Assembly: GCF_040548875.1 (NCBI RefSeq)
Contig: NZ_JBEPSJ010000003.1
Span: 310,001-374,000, forward strand
DNA length: 64,000 bases
Origin: Conyzicola nivalis_A
Lineage (GTDB): Bacteria; Actinomycetota; Actinomycetes; Actinomycetales; Microbacteriaceae
Direction of reading: 5' to 3'
In this document: positions 43,037 through 50,427 of the stretch, in pieces
How positions within the stretch are numbered: position 1 is the stretch's first letter
Layout of the letters: each line of letters starts with the position of its first letter
Program-made: the position numbers and the translations under genes
Notes under the pieces: model-generated
What the model saw: the letters and a program-made list of their open reading frames with translations, nothing else
Database searches by the model: none
What the model was told of the DNA's origin: nothing

Positions 43037-43077
43037 CTCATAATCCCGTGCCCTGTTAATCGACAGAAGGCGCGAAA

Positions 43078-43713
43078 ATGACACAATCACCCACCCTCAC
43101 CCCCGCCACGTTCGGCGTCGGTGCGAGGATCACTCTCGCCGCGATGAGCGACGACTACGTCTCGATCGTGCTCGGCGCGCTCGAGGCCGCCGACTCGACC
43201 GGCCTCGAGACGCAGACCGGGGCGGTGAGCACGTTCGTCTCCGGCGCGGAGTCAGACCTGGTGCGCTACCTCGTGCAGCTCGTCGGCGCCGCCGGTCGCA
43301 GCGGCGCGCACGTGAGCGCGACCATCCACTTCTCCCGCGGCTGCCCCGGCGAGGTGGTCTGCGAACTGCCAGGCGGCGCCGGTCCGCTCGCGGCCGAGAT
43401 TCCGGATGTCGCGGCGACCGGTGTCACCGCCGTGGCGGAATGGGCGCTCTACCCCCTCGAAGACGGGGTGACTGCCGGAACTACCCCCGACCACATGCGC
43501 GATATCTACGCGGCGATCGACTTCGCGCGAGAGCTGGGCACCTTCGAGGCATCCGAACACTTCGTCACCCGCCTGTCGGGAGACGTCGCCGACGTCATCC
43601 GCACCGTGGCGGCCGGCTGGATCCTGGTAGGACGCACCGTGCAGCACGTCACGAGTCACGTGACGCTCTCGATCAACAGCCCGTCGGTGCGCGTCGACGA
43701 GATCGGCCGGTGA
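43078..43713 (+). CDS. ykoF: YkoF family thiamine/hydroxymethylpyrimidine-binding protein
   Basis: Protein of 211 aa of the YkoF family: two ferredoxin-like (thiamine-binding ThiBP) halves that bind thiamine or its HMP moiety in the cytoplasm. Repeats are seen as GVGARITLAAMSDDYVSIVLGAL near the start and a DYVS/IYAAID-type second half. It follows a TPP riboswitch and precedes ykoE, ykoD and ykoC, the accepted gene order for this thiamine-precursor importer. The next gene starts on its stop codon (GTGA). Confidence 0.9.
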   Translation: MTQSPTLTPATFGVGARITLAAMSDDYVSIVLGALEAADSTGLETQTGAVSTFVSGAESDLVRYLVQLVGAAGRSGAHVSATIHFSRGCPGEVVCELPGGAGPLAAEIPDVAATGVTAVAEWALYPLEDGVTAGTTPDHMRDIYAAIDFARELGTFEASEHFVTRLSGDVADVIRTVAAGWILVGRTVQHVTSHVTLSINSPSVRVDEIGR

Positions 43714-44300
43714 CCGGCATGTGGAAGCGGCTCACCCTCAAAGACCTCGTGCTCGTCGCCGTGCTCGGCACGGTTCTCGGCTTTCTCTACTGGGCGCTCG
43801 TGCAGGCGTGGACGGCGCTCTCGGTGCTGATGGGCCCGGCCGGCGACCTGGCCCAGCACTTCCTGCTCGGCGGCTGGCTCATCGTCGCGCCGATCGCGGT
43901 GGCGATCGTGCGCAAGCCGTTCGTGGGCGTCATCGCCGAGATCCTGGCGTCGATCGTCGAGGTGGTGTTTCTCGGTTCGGCCGTCGGCCCGCTGCTCATC
44001 GTCGCCGCCGCGATCCAGGGCGCCGGCAGCGAGCTGCCCTTCGCGCTCACCCGGTACCGACGCTTCGGCTGGGCCGTCTACGCGCTCTCCGGCCTGTGCG
44101 GCGCCGGGTTCGTGTTCTTCTACTCGGCGTTCCGCTCCGGCTGGTACGGGCAGGACCTGTTCCTGCTGCGCCTGGTCGTGCAGCTCGTGTCGGGCATCGT
44201 GCTGGGCGGGCTGCTGGCCAAGGTCGTCGTCGACGGCCTCGCGAAGACCGGTGTGGTCGACAACTTCGCGATCGGCCGCGAGCTCGCCCGCAAGGGCTGA
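43710..44300 (+). CDS. ykoE: YkoE, substrate-specific membrane component of thiamine/HMP ECF-type transporter
   Basis: Membrane protein of 196 aa with five or six hydrophobic segments (LKDLVLVAVLGTVLGFLYWA, LGGWLIVAPIAVAIV). It is the S-like component that recognises thiamine or hydroxymethylpyrimidine. The GTG at 43710 overlaps the ykoF stop; an ATG nine bases later (43719) is the alternative. Part of the riboswitch-controlled ykoFEDC operon. Confidence 0.9.
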   Translation: MTGMWKRLTLKDLVLVAVLGTVLGFLYWALVQAWTALSVLMGPAGDLAQHFLLGGWLIVAPIAVAIVRKPFVGVIAEILASIVEVVFLGSAVGPLLIVAAAIQGAGSELPFALTRYRRFGWAVYALSGLCGAGFVFFYSAFRSGWYGQDLFLLRLVVQLVSGIVLGGLLAKVVVDGLAKTGVVDNFAIGRELARKG

Positions 44301-44303
44301 GCG

Positions 44304-46079
44304 GTGCTCTCGATCGAGGCGGTCACCGTCGCCTTCACCCGGAGGCGCGACCCGGTGCTGCGCGACGTGTGTCTCGACCTGGCGCCCGGCGAGCAGGTTC
44401 TCGTGCTCGGCAGCTCGGGCGCGGGAAAGTCGACGCTGCTGCAGCTCGTGAGCGGCGTCATCCCGCACTCCGTGGTGGCGACCGTCGACGGCACCGTGAC
44501 TGTCGGCGGCGTCGACACCCGTGACACGACCGTCGTCGAGCTGTCGCGCACGGTGGGGCTGCTCGCGCAGGATCCGGCGTCGGGCGTCTGCCTGCCGACG
44601 GTGGAGGAGGAGGTCGCGCTGCCGCTCGAGAACCGCGCAGTCGACCCGGCCGCGATCTCGGGCCGCATCGACACCGCCCTCGCCGCGGCGGGGGTCGGGC
44701 ACCTGCGCGAGCGGCGAACAGCGCGCCTGTCGGGCGGCGAGGGGCAGCGCGTCTCCCTGGCCGCAGCGCTCGTCGCCGAGCCCGCCGTGCTGCTGCTCGA
44801 CGAGCCGACGTCGATGCTCGACTCCGCGGGCGTGGCGGCCGTGCGGTCGGCGATCGCGTCGAGCGTCGCCCGCTACGCCCCGGCCGTGATCCTGGTCGAG
44901 CACCGGCTCGACGAGTTCGCCGGACGTGCCGGCCTCGATGCGCTGCCGGGGCGGTCGATAGTTCTGGATGCGGCCGGGGCGGTCGCGGCCGACGGCCCCA
45001 CCCGCGAGGTGCTCTCCGTGCACGGGCGCGACCTGATCGCCGCCGGATGCTGGCTGCCCCTCGAGAGCGAGCTCGACGCGGTGTTCGGCGGGCGGTCCGG
45101 GGCCGCGCCGTCTCACACCGGGCTCTCCTCCCCCGGGGTGCGCGCCGGGCTGCTCGAATTCGCCGGTGCGACCGAGATCGCCTCGCCCGTGCTCGCCGCC
45201 ACGGAGCTGGCCGCGCCTGTGCTCGCCGCCACGGGGCTCGCCGTCTCCCGCGAGCGTCGACCCCGCCGGACCCGCGAGCCCCGTCGTCCCCGGCGGGGCC
45301 GCGACGCCAGGCCAGAACCGTTCGCGCCCGTGCTCGCCGGCGTCGATCTCGAGGTGCGCCCGGGCGAGATCGTGGCGCTGCTCGGCGCGAACGGCGCGGG
45401 CAAGTCGACGTTGCTGCTCACGCTCGCCGGACTGCTGCCGCCCGCCGCGGGCACGGTCGTGGGGGCCCGGCCGGGCATGGTGTTCCAGAATCCGGAGCAC
45501 CAGTTCGTGGCCCACACCGTGGCCGGCGAGATCGGCTTCGGACTCGCGCCGGGACCGGCCACGGATGCCCTGGTCGCCCGCCTGCTCGACGACCACGGTC
45601 TCGCCCACCTGGCGCAGCAGCATCCGCACCGCCTCTCCGGCGGCGAGAAGCGGCGGGTGAGCGTGGCCGCGATGCTCGCACACGGGCGCGCGGTGCTGCT
45701 CGCCGACGAGCCCACCTTCGCTCTCGACCGCCGGGCGACGATCGGCGTGACGAGTGCCCTGCGGGCAGCGGCGACGGATGGTACGGCCGTGGTGTTCTCG
45801 AGCCACGACCTGCGCACCGTAGCGACGCTCGCCGACCGCGCCGTCGTCATCGCCGAGGGCGGGGTGGTCGCCGACGGCCCGGTGTTCGACGTGCTGCGCG
45901 ACGCCTCCGCGCTCGAGTCGGCGAGCATCGAACTGCCGGCTCTCGTCGAGTGGCTGCTGCAGAACGCGGGCTCGGACGCCGGTGTGCGTCGTGCACTGCT
46001 GCGGCTCGACGAGCAGGTGCCCGCCGACCGGCCCGCGGTCGGACAGACCGCGGCGGTGCCGTCGACGGTGGCGTCGTGA
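44304..46079 (+). CDS. ykoD: YkoD, duplicated ABC ATPase of thiamine/HMP transporter
   Basis: Fused ATPase of 591 aa with two ABC domains. First: Walker A GSSGAGKST near residue 37, signature LSGGEGQRVSL, Walker B AVLLLDEPTSMLD. Second: Walker A GANGAGKST near residue 364, signature LSGGEKRRVSV, Walker B AVLLADEPTFALD. It powers YkoE/YkoC. The linker between domains (about residues 250-345) contains a 30-bp tandem duplication (PVLAATEL, PVLAATGL) and an Arg/Pro-rich stretch. GTG start 3 bp after ykoE. Confidence 0.93.
   Translation: MLSIEAVTVAFTRRRDPVLRDVCLDLAPGEQVLVLGSSGAGKSTLLQLVSGVIPHSVVATVDGTVTVGGVDTRDTTVVELSRTVGLLAQDPASGVCLPTVEEEVALPLENRAVDPAAISGRIDTALAAAGVGHLRERRTARLSGGEGQRVSLAAALVAEPAVLLLDEPTSMLDSAGVAAVRSAIASSVARYAPAVILVEHRLDEFAGRAGLDALPGRSIVLDAAGAVAADGPTREVLSVHGRDLIAAGCWLPLESELDAVFGGRSGAAPSHTGLSSPGVRAGLLEFAGATEIASPVLAATELAAPVLAATGLAVSRERRPRRTREPRRPRRGRDARPEPFAPVLAGVDLEVRPGEIVALLGANGAGKSTLLLTLAGLLPPAAGTVVGARPGMVFQNPEHQFVAHTVAGEIGFGLAPGPATDALVARLLDDHGLAHLAQQHPHRLSGGEKRRVSVAAMLAHGRAVLLADEPTFALDRRATIGVTSALRAAATDGTAVVFSSHDLRTVATLADRAVVIAEGGVVADGPVFDVLRDASALESASIELPALVEWLLQNAGSDAGVRRALLRLDEQVPADRPAVGQTAAVPSTVAS
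45180..45239 (+). repeat. 30-bp tandem duplication in ykoD linker
   Basis: Two 30-bp units (45180-45209, 45210-45239) share GTGCTCGCCGCCACGG and encode ASPVLAATEL and AAPVLAATGL. The unit is ten codons, so the frame is kept. It lies between the two ATPase domains. Confidence 0.75.
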
Positions 46080-46861
46080 CCGTGACCGACTCGGCGCTCG
46101 CCCGACGCAATCCGACGGTCAAATTCGCGCTGTTGTTCGCGGTGTCGGTCGCTCTGCTGTTCGTGTTCGACCCGTTCACCTCGGCCGCCCTCTACGTGAT
46201 CGCCCTGGTCGCGGTGATCGCGAGCAGCGGCATCCGGCCGAGGGCCTTGCTTCTCGGACACCTCCCCTTCGTGGGCGTCGCCGTGGGACTCGTTCTCGTG
46301 AACGCCCTCAGCCGTCCGGGCGTGGAGGTCGTGAGGTTCGGTGTACTGCGCGTCACCGAGGAGGGTCTCGAGGTGGGCGCCGCTCTCGGACTGCGCACGC
46401 TGGTGATCGGGGTGCTGTCGCTCGGCTTCATCGTCTCGACCGACGGCGTGCGGCTCATGACCAGCCTGCACGAGCATGCGCGCCTAGGACTGCGGGTGAC
46501 TTATGCGGTGCTCGCCGGCTACCGCACGCTCGAGGAGCTGCCGCGGGAGTGGCAGCTGATCCGGCACGCGCACGCGGTGCGCGCCGGCGTGGATCGTCGC
46601 GGTCGGCCTCGAGGCGGGCTCGGCGCCTTCGGGCGGGCGGCGTTCGCGCTGCTCGTGGTGTCGCTGCGTCGCGCGGAACGGCTCGCGATCGCGCTCGAGA
46701 GCCGCGGACTGGGACTGAGCCCACGCACGACGTGGCGGCCCGTGGCGTTGACCGCGACCGACGGGGTGTTCGCGGCGGGGGTGATCGCGGTGGTGGGCGG
46801 GGTGATCACGGCGTCGGCCGCGTTCGGGGCGCTGCGCGGGGCGGAGGTGCTGGCGGGGTGA
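46076..46861 (+). CDS. ykoC: YkoC, permease component of thiamine/HMP transporter
   Basis: Energy-coupling (EcfT/CbiQ-like) membrane protein of 261 aa. Membrane segments such as NPTVKFALLFAVSVALLFVFD are present, followed by the cytoplasmic coupling region with Ala-Arg-Gly-type helices (IRHAHAVRAGVDRRGRP and SLRRAERLAIALESRGLGL). The GTG start overlaps the ykoD stop by four bases. Last gene of the riboswitch operon; it converges on the acyl-CoA dehydrogenase gene after 12 bp. Confidence 0.9.
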   Translation: MTVTDSALARRNPTVKFALLFAVSVALLFVFDPFTSAALYVIALVAVIASSGIRPRALLLGHLPFVGVAVGLVLVNALSRPGVEVVRFGVLRVTEEGLEVGAALGLRTLVIGVLSLGFIVSTDGVRLMTSLHEHARLGLRVTYAVLAGYRTLEELPREWQLIRHAHAVRAGVDRRGRPRGGLGAFGRAAFALLVVSLRRAERLAIALESRGLGLSPRTTWRPVALTATDGVFAAGVIAVVGGVITASAAFGALRGAEVLAG

Positions 46862-46873
46862 GTGGCGCGGGCG

Positions 46874-47986
46874 CTACTCCAGCGCGCCTAGGAGGTTCGT
46901 AGCCACCGTGCCGTGGGCCGACTCGGGATCGCTCGGGTGGAACAGACCGGCGAGCGCGTCGCGGTACAGCCTCGAGAGCTCGGTCTCGGCGCCGTACGAC
47001 GACCCGCCCGACACCCGGATGGCGGTCTCGACGACCGAGCGCGCGACATCCACCGATCGGGTCTTGGTGCCCACCAGCAGCCGGAACCACGCGGCCCCGT
47101 GATCGGCCAGCTCGTCGACGTCACGGGCGAGCCCCTCGATCTGCGGCGCGAGCGAGTCGAGCGCGATCGCCGCGTCGGCGAGCTGCCAGCGGATGTCGGG
47201 ATCCTGCGAGTAGGCGAGCCCGGTCTTCAGCGACCGCCGCTTCCCGACGTTCTCGAGGGCCAGCTCGAGCGCGCGGTCGGCGATCCCCGCGTAGACCGAC
47301 GAGATCAGCAGCAGGAAGTCGGCGAACAGCCCGAAGATGTACGGGTCGGCGACGGGGCCGACCGGGAGGATCCGCGTGACCCGGGAGGGCTCGACGCGTG
47401 CACCGTCGAGCACGGTCGTGAAGCTCTGCGTCGCGCGCATGCCGAGCGGGTTCCAGTCGCCGACGGCGCGGTGGCCCGGGGCGTCGCGCGTGAGCACGCC
47501 GTGCACGAGTCGCGGCTCCGAGGCATCCGTGTCGTCCCGTCCGAAGATCGCGAGACGTGTCCAGGCCGGAGACAGCGAGGTGAAGATCTTGGTGCCGGTG
47601 AACAGGTACGAGCCGTCGGGCTGAGGCACCGCCGCGGTGCGCGAGTCGAACATCACCTGGTCGTTGCCCGCCTCGCTGTTGCCGAACGCGAAGAGCTCTC
47701 CGGCGGCGGCGTCGTCGAGGATCCAGTCGAGCGACGGGTCGCCGCGCTCGCGCAGCACCCGCGCGATGCCCACGACCACGAGGTGCATGTTGATTCCGAG
47801 CGCGGTCGCCGGGGCGTGGGCCGCGAGCAGCCGCTGGTCGCGGGCCACCTCGAGCAGCGGCCGGGACTCGAGATAGCCGGCGGCGCGCAGGTCGTCGAGG
47901 TCGTCGGCGAAGAAGGCGTTGTCGCGGTCATACCCGGCGGCGCGGGAGCGGATGCGGGCGAGCAGGTCGGCGTCGAGTACTGTCAC
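46874..47986 (-). CDS. Acyl-CoA dehydrogenase family flavoprotein
   Basis: FAD protein of 370 aa with the acyl-CoA dehydrogenase three-domain layout: N-terminal helices, a beta-domain with GELFAFGNSEAGND and YLFTGTKIFTSLSPAWTRL, and a C-terminal helical domain with VVETAIRVSGGSSYGAETELSRLYRDA. The canonical catalytic Glu is not obvious, so it may be a family member with another activity, such as a flavin-dependent monooxygenase. It follows panE on the same strand after a repeat-rich 131-bp gap; no functional link is apparent. Confidence 0.82.
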   Translation of the reverse strand: MTVLDADLLARIRSRAAGYDRDNAFFADDLDDLRAAGYLESRPLLEVARDQRLLAAHAPATALGINMHLVVVGIARVLRERGDPSLDWILDDAAAGELFAFGNSEAGNDQVMFDSRTAAVPQPDGSYLFTGTKIFTSLSPAWTRLAIFGRDDTDASEPRLVHGVLTRDAPGHRAVGDWNPLGMRATQSFTTVLDGARVEPSRVTRILPVGPVADPYIFGLFADFLLLISSVYAGIADRALELALENVGKRRSLKTGLAYSQDPDIRWQLADAAIALDSLAPQIEGLARDVDELADHGAAWFRLLVGTKTRSVDVARSVVETAIRVSGGSSYGAETELSRLYRDALAGLFHPSDPESAHGTVATNLLGALE

Positions 47987-48060
47987 CCGTCCAAACTACG
48001 CCCCCTGTTGTGCGGAGAGCCGTTACGCGGCGGGCTGTGTGCGCCGAGCCGTTGTGCGGA

Positions 48061-48126
48061 GAGCTGTTGCTAGGCGAGCCGGGCTCAGGCGGCGAGCTGT
48101 TGCTAGGCGAGCCGGGCTCAGGCGGC
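48061..48126. repeat. 33-bp tandem duplication at panE 3' end
   Basis: GAGCTGTTGCTAGGCGAGCC starts both 33-bp units (48061-48093 and 48094-48126), which appear identical. The second unit covers the panE stop codon. To the left, GTTGTGCGGAGAGC-type segments recur at 48007 and 48051, so the whole 131-bp gap looks repeat-built. Confidence 0.8.
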
Positions 48127-49068
48127 GAGCGAGACCGCGTGAACGGCGGAACGGTCGCGGGGGTCGAGCGCGTCGATGAGCCCGTGCACCATGCGCAGCA
48201 TCGGTACCGCCAGCCCGTGACGATCGGCTGCCGCGATGACCGCGCCCGTGAGGTAGTCGTGCTCGAGGGCGCGGCCGGCACGGCGGTCGAGCAGCATCGA
48301 GGTGGCGCCGGCGCGCGGGAGCGAGTCCATGTGGTCGAGGATGAGCGCGGCGGAACCCTCGGGCATCACGGCGCCCTCGGCCCTGGCCACCTCGACGGCC
48401 TCGGCCAGAAGCGCCCGCACGAGCGGGCGCACGCCGGCGTCGGCGGTGATCTCCATCGTGCTGTCGGTGAGCGCGGTCACGGTGTTGAGTGCCGCGTTGA
48501 TCACGAGCTTGTTCCACGACTCGGTGACGAAGTCGTCGACGACGCGCACGTCGACGCTCTCACCGAACAGGGCGGCGAAACGCACGGATGCGGGGGCTCC
48601 CCCGATCGCGACGGCACCGCGTCTGCGACAGACCACGAGATTGCCGCCGACCTTCTCGGCCGCGATATAGACGACTCCGGGCACCACCTGAGTCGCTGCG
48701 ACCCACTCGCTCACACGTTCGGCGTGGCCGATGCCGTTCTGCAGAACGACGACGGTCGTCTGCGGGCCGACGAGCGCGTCGAGCCACGGCCCGATCGCCG
48801 AGGTGTCCTGTGCTTTGACGGTGACGACGACCCAGTCGACCGGGGTGAGGCCCTCGGGAGATCCGGCGACGGCCGCATCCACCCGATGAGTGAGGGTGCC
48901 CAGCTGGATCGACATCGGCTCGACGGAGTCGCGGCGGCACAGAGTGACGGCCGCCCGCTCGCTGAGCGCGTCGGCCACGACGGTGCCGATCGCGCCGACT
49001 CCCACGATCGCGACCGTGGGCCGTGGGCCCGAATCGGTCGAGACGAGGAGGTGGGGAAAGTCGGTCAT
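48118..49068 (-). CDS. panE: 2-dehydropantoate 2-reductase
   Basis: NADPH-dependent ketopantoate reductase of 316 aa making pantoate for coenzyme A. Rossmann motif VAIVGVGAIGTVVADAL near the N-terminus; the catalytic Lys region is SWNKLVINAALNTVTAL, a strong family signature; conserved Glu/Asn region HDYLTGAVIAAADRHGL near the C-terminus. Divergent from an AsnC regulator by about 100 bp. Some family members act on other keto acids, so the substrate is probable rather than certain. Confidence 0.87.
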   Translation of the reverse strand: MTDFPHLLVSTDSGPRPTVAIVGVGAIGTVVADALSERAAVTLCRRDSVEPMSIQLGTLTHRVDAAVAGSPEGLTPVDWVVVTVKAQDTSAIGPWLDALVGPQTTVVVLQNGIGHAERVSEWVAATQVVPGVVYIAAEKVGGNLVVCRRRGAVAIGGAPASVRFAALFGESVDVRVVDDFVTESWNKLVINAALNTVTALTDSTMEITADAGVRPLVRALLAEAVEVARAEGAVMPEGSAALILDHMDSLPRAGATSMLLDRRAGRALEHDYLTGAVIAAADRHGLAVPMLRMVHGLIDALDPRDRSAVHAVSLAA

Positions 49069-49168
49069 GGCTCAAGTTTCCGGATCGTGCGCATGGTGCG
49101 CAACACGGTTCGTCTCGCCTGCGCACGGTGCGCATCGTGCTGACGGATACGCGGCGCTACGATGCACT

Positions 49169-49648
49169 ATGCCCAATCTCGATGCGACCGACGCGCGAAT
49201 CCTCCTCGCTCTCGACGAGGAGCCGGATGCCACGACCCTGTCACTCTCGCGAGCCCTCGGCATCGCGCGCAACACCGTGCACGCGCGGCTGCGCAAGCTG
49301 GCCGAGCGCGAGCTGCTCGGCCGGCCGAGCCAGCGGGTCAGTCCGGCGTCGCTCGGCTACTCGCTGACCGCGTTCCTGCGCCTGTCGATCTCGCAGAGCT
49401 CGACGAACTCGACCTTCGAGGCGCTGGCGCGCATTCCCGAGATCACCGAGGTGCTCGCGATCACCGGAGACGGCGACCTGCAGGCGCGTGTCGTAGCGCG
49501 CGACCCGGCGCACCTCTACCTGATCACCACCGCGATCCTCGACATCGACGGCGTCACCCGGTCGAGCACCGCGCTGGCGATGGCCGAGATCATCCCGTCG
49601 AGGATGGGCCCGCTGCTCGAGCGGCACGCGGCGGCCGGCCGGCCCTAG
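49169..49648 (+). CDS. Lrp/AsnC family transcriptional regulator
   Basis: Regulator of 159 aa. Winged helix at the N-terminus (LDATDARILLALDEEPDA, LSRALGIARNTVHARLRKLAE) and a C-terminal RAM effector domain (AITGDGDLQARVVARD, VTRSSTALAMAEIIPSR). The start is placed at MPNLDATD, where conservation begins. It is divergent from panE and its TAG stop shares a CTAG with the converging response-regulator gene. The amino-acid effector and target genes are not evident. Confidence 0.88.
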   Translation: MPNLDATDARILLALDEEPDATTLSLSRALGIARNTVHARLRKLAERELLGRPSQRVSPASLGYSLTAFLRLSISQSSTNSTFEALARIPEITEVLAITGDGDLQARVVARDPAHLYLITTAILDIDGVTRSSTALAMAEIIPSRMGPLLERHAAAGRP

Positions 49649-50427
49649 CGCGGCCGGTATTCGTACTCGGGGCGGCCCGGGGTGCCGTAGCGCGGCGCCC
49701 GTTCGAGCAGTCCGACGGCGGCGAGGTGCTCGAGGTACCGGCGGGCGGTGACGCGCGCCATCTCGAGGGCGGCACTCACCTCGCCCGCCGACAGCGGCGA
49801 CGGGCTGGCGCGCACCGCGGCGATCACGGCCTCGAGGGTGTCGGACGAGAGCCCCTTCTCGAGCTGCACCTGCCCGGGCGTGCGCAGGCTCGCGAACGAG
49901 GCATCCACCTCGCTCTGCGTCGCCAGTTCCTCCGTGCGGTGCAGGCTCGCCCGAAATCCGCGGTAGTTCTCGAGCTTGTCGGCGAAGGTCGCGAACGTGA
50001 ACGGCTTGATGAGATACAGCACGATGCCGAGAGATACGGATGCTCGTACGACCGCGACATCGCGCACCGCGGTGATCGCGATCACGTCGACCTCGAGCCC
50101 CGACGAGCGGATGCGCCGGCACAGGTCGAGCCCGTGGATGTCGGGGAGGTTCATGTCGAGCAGCACGAGGTCGATCGTGCTCGTCGGGGATTCGGCGGCC
50201 GCCGTGCCGCCGGCGCCGGCGCCCGTGCCCGCGTCTGTGCCCGCACCTGCACCCGCACCCGGGCCCGGGCCCACCGTCGAGTCGCGCAGCAGGCGGAGCG
50301 CCTCGCGTCCGTTCGCGGCGATACCCGCCACCTCGAAGCCGGGGATGCGGCGAAGGTACTCGGCGTGGGCCTCGGCCGTGATCGACTCGTCGTCGATCAC
50401 GAGCACCCGGATCGGCGTCTCGCTCAC
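49645..50427 (-). CDS. Response regulator, DctR/CitB-like
   Basis: Two-component response regulator of 260 aa. The receiver domain has acidic residues D12-D13, phospho-acceptor D91 in LVLLDMNLPD and K141 in YLIKPFT. The spacing D13-D91 is about 35 residues longer than usual because a Gly/Ala/Thr-rich stretch (residues about 50-82) is inserted before the phospho-acceptor strand. A C-terminal winged-helix domain follows (SAGEVSAALEMARVTARRYL). It overlaps the histidine-kinase gene by four bases and probably activates the dctA symporter gene (inference). Confidence 0.88.
   Translation of the reverse strand: MSETPIRVLVIDDESITAEAHAEYLRRIPGFEVAGIAANGREALRLLRDSTVGPGPGAGAGAGTDAGTGAGAGGTAAAESPTSTIDLVLLDMNLPDIHGLDLCRRIRSSGLEVDVIAITAVRDVAVVRASVSLGIVLYLIKPFTFATFADKLENYRGFRASLHRTEELATQSEVDASFASLRTPGQVQLEKGLSSDTLEAVIAAVRASPSPLSAGEVSAALEMARVTARRYLEHLAAVGLLERAPRYGTPGRPEYEYRPR
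50205..50275 (-). repeat. Low-complexity GC-rich insert in response-regulator receiver domain
   Basis: Degenerate six-base units of the GCACCC/GCGCCC type encode a run of Gly, Ala, Thr and Pro (GPGPGAGAGAGTDAGTGAGAG). The run lies in the loop before the phospho-acceptor strand. It looks like an expandable microsatellite. Confidence 0.75.
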
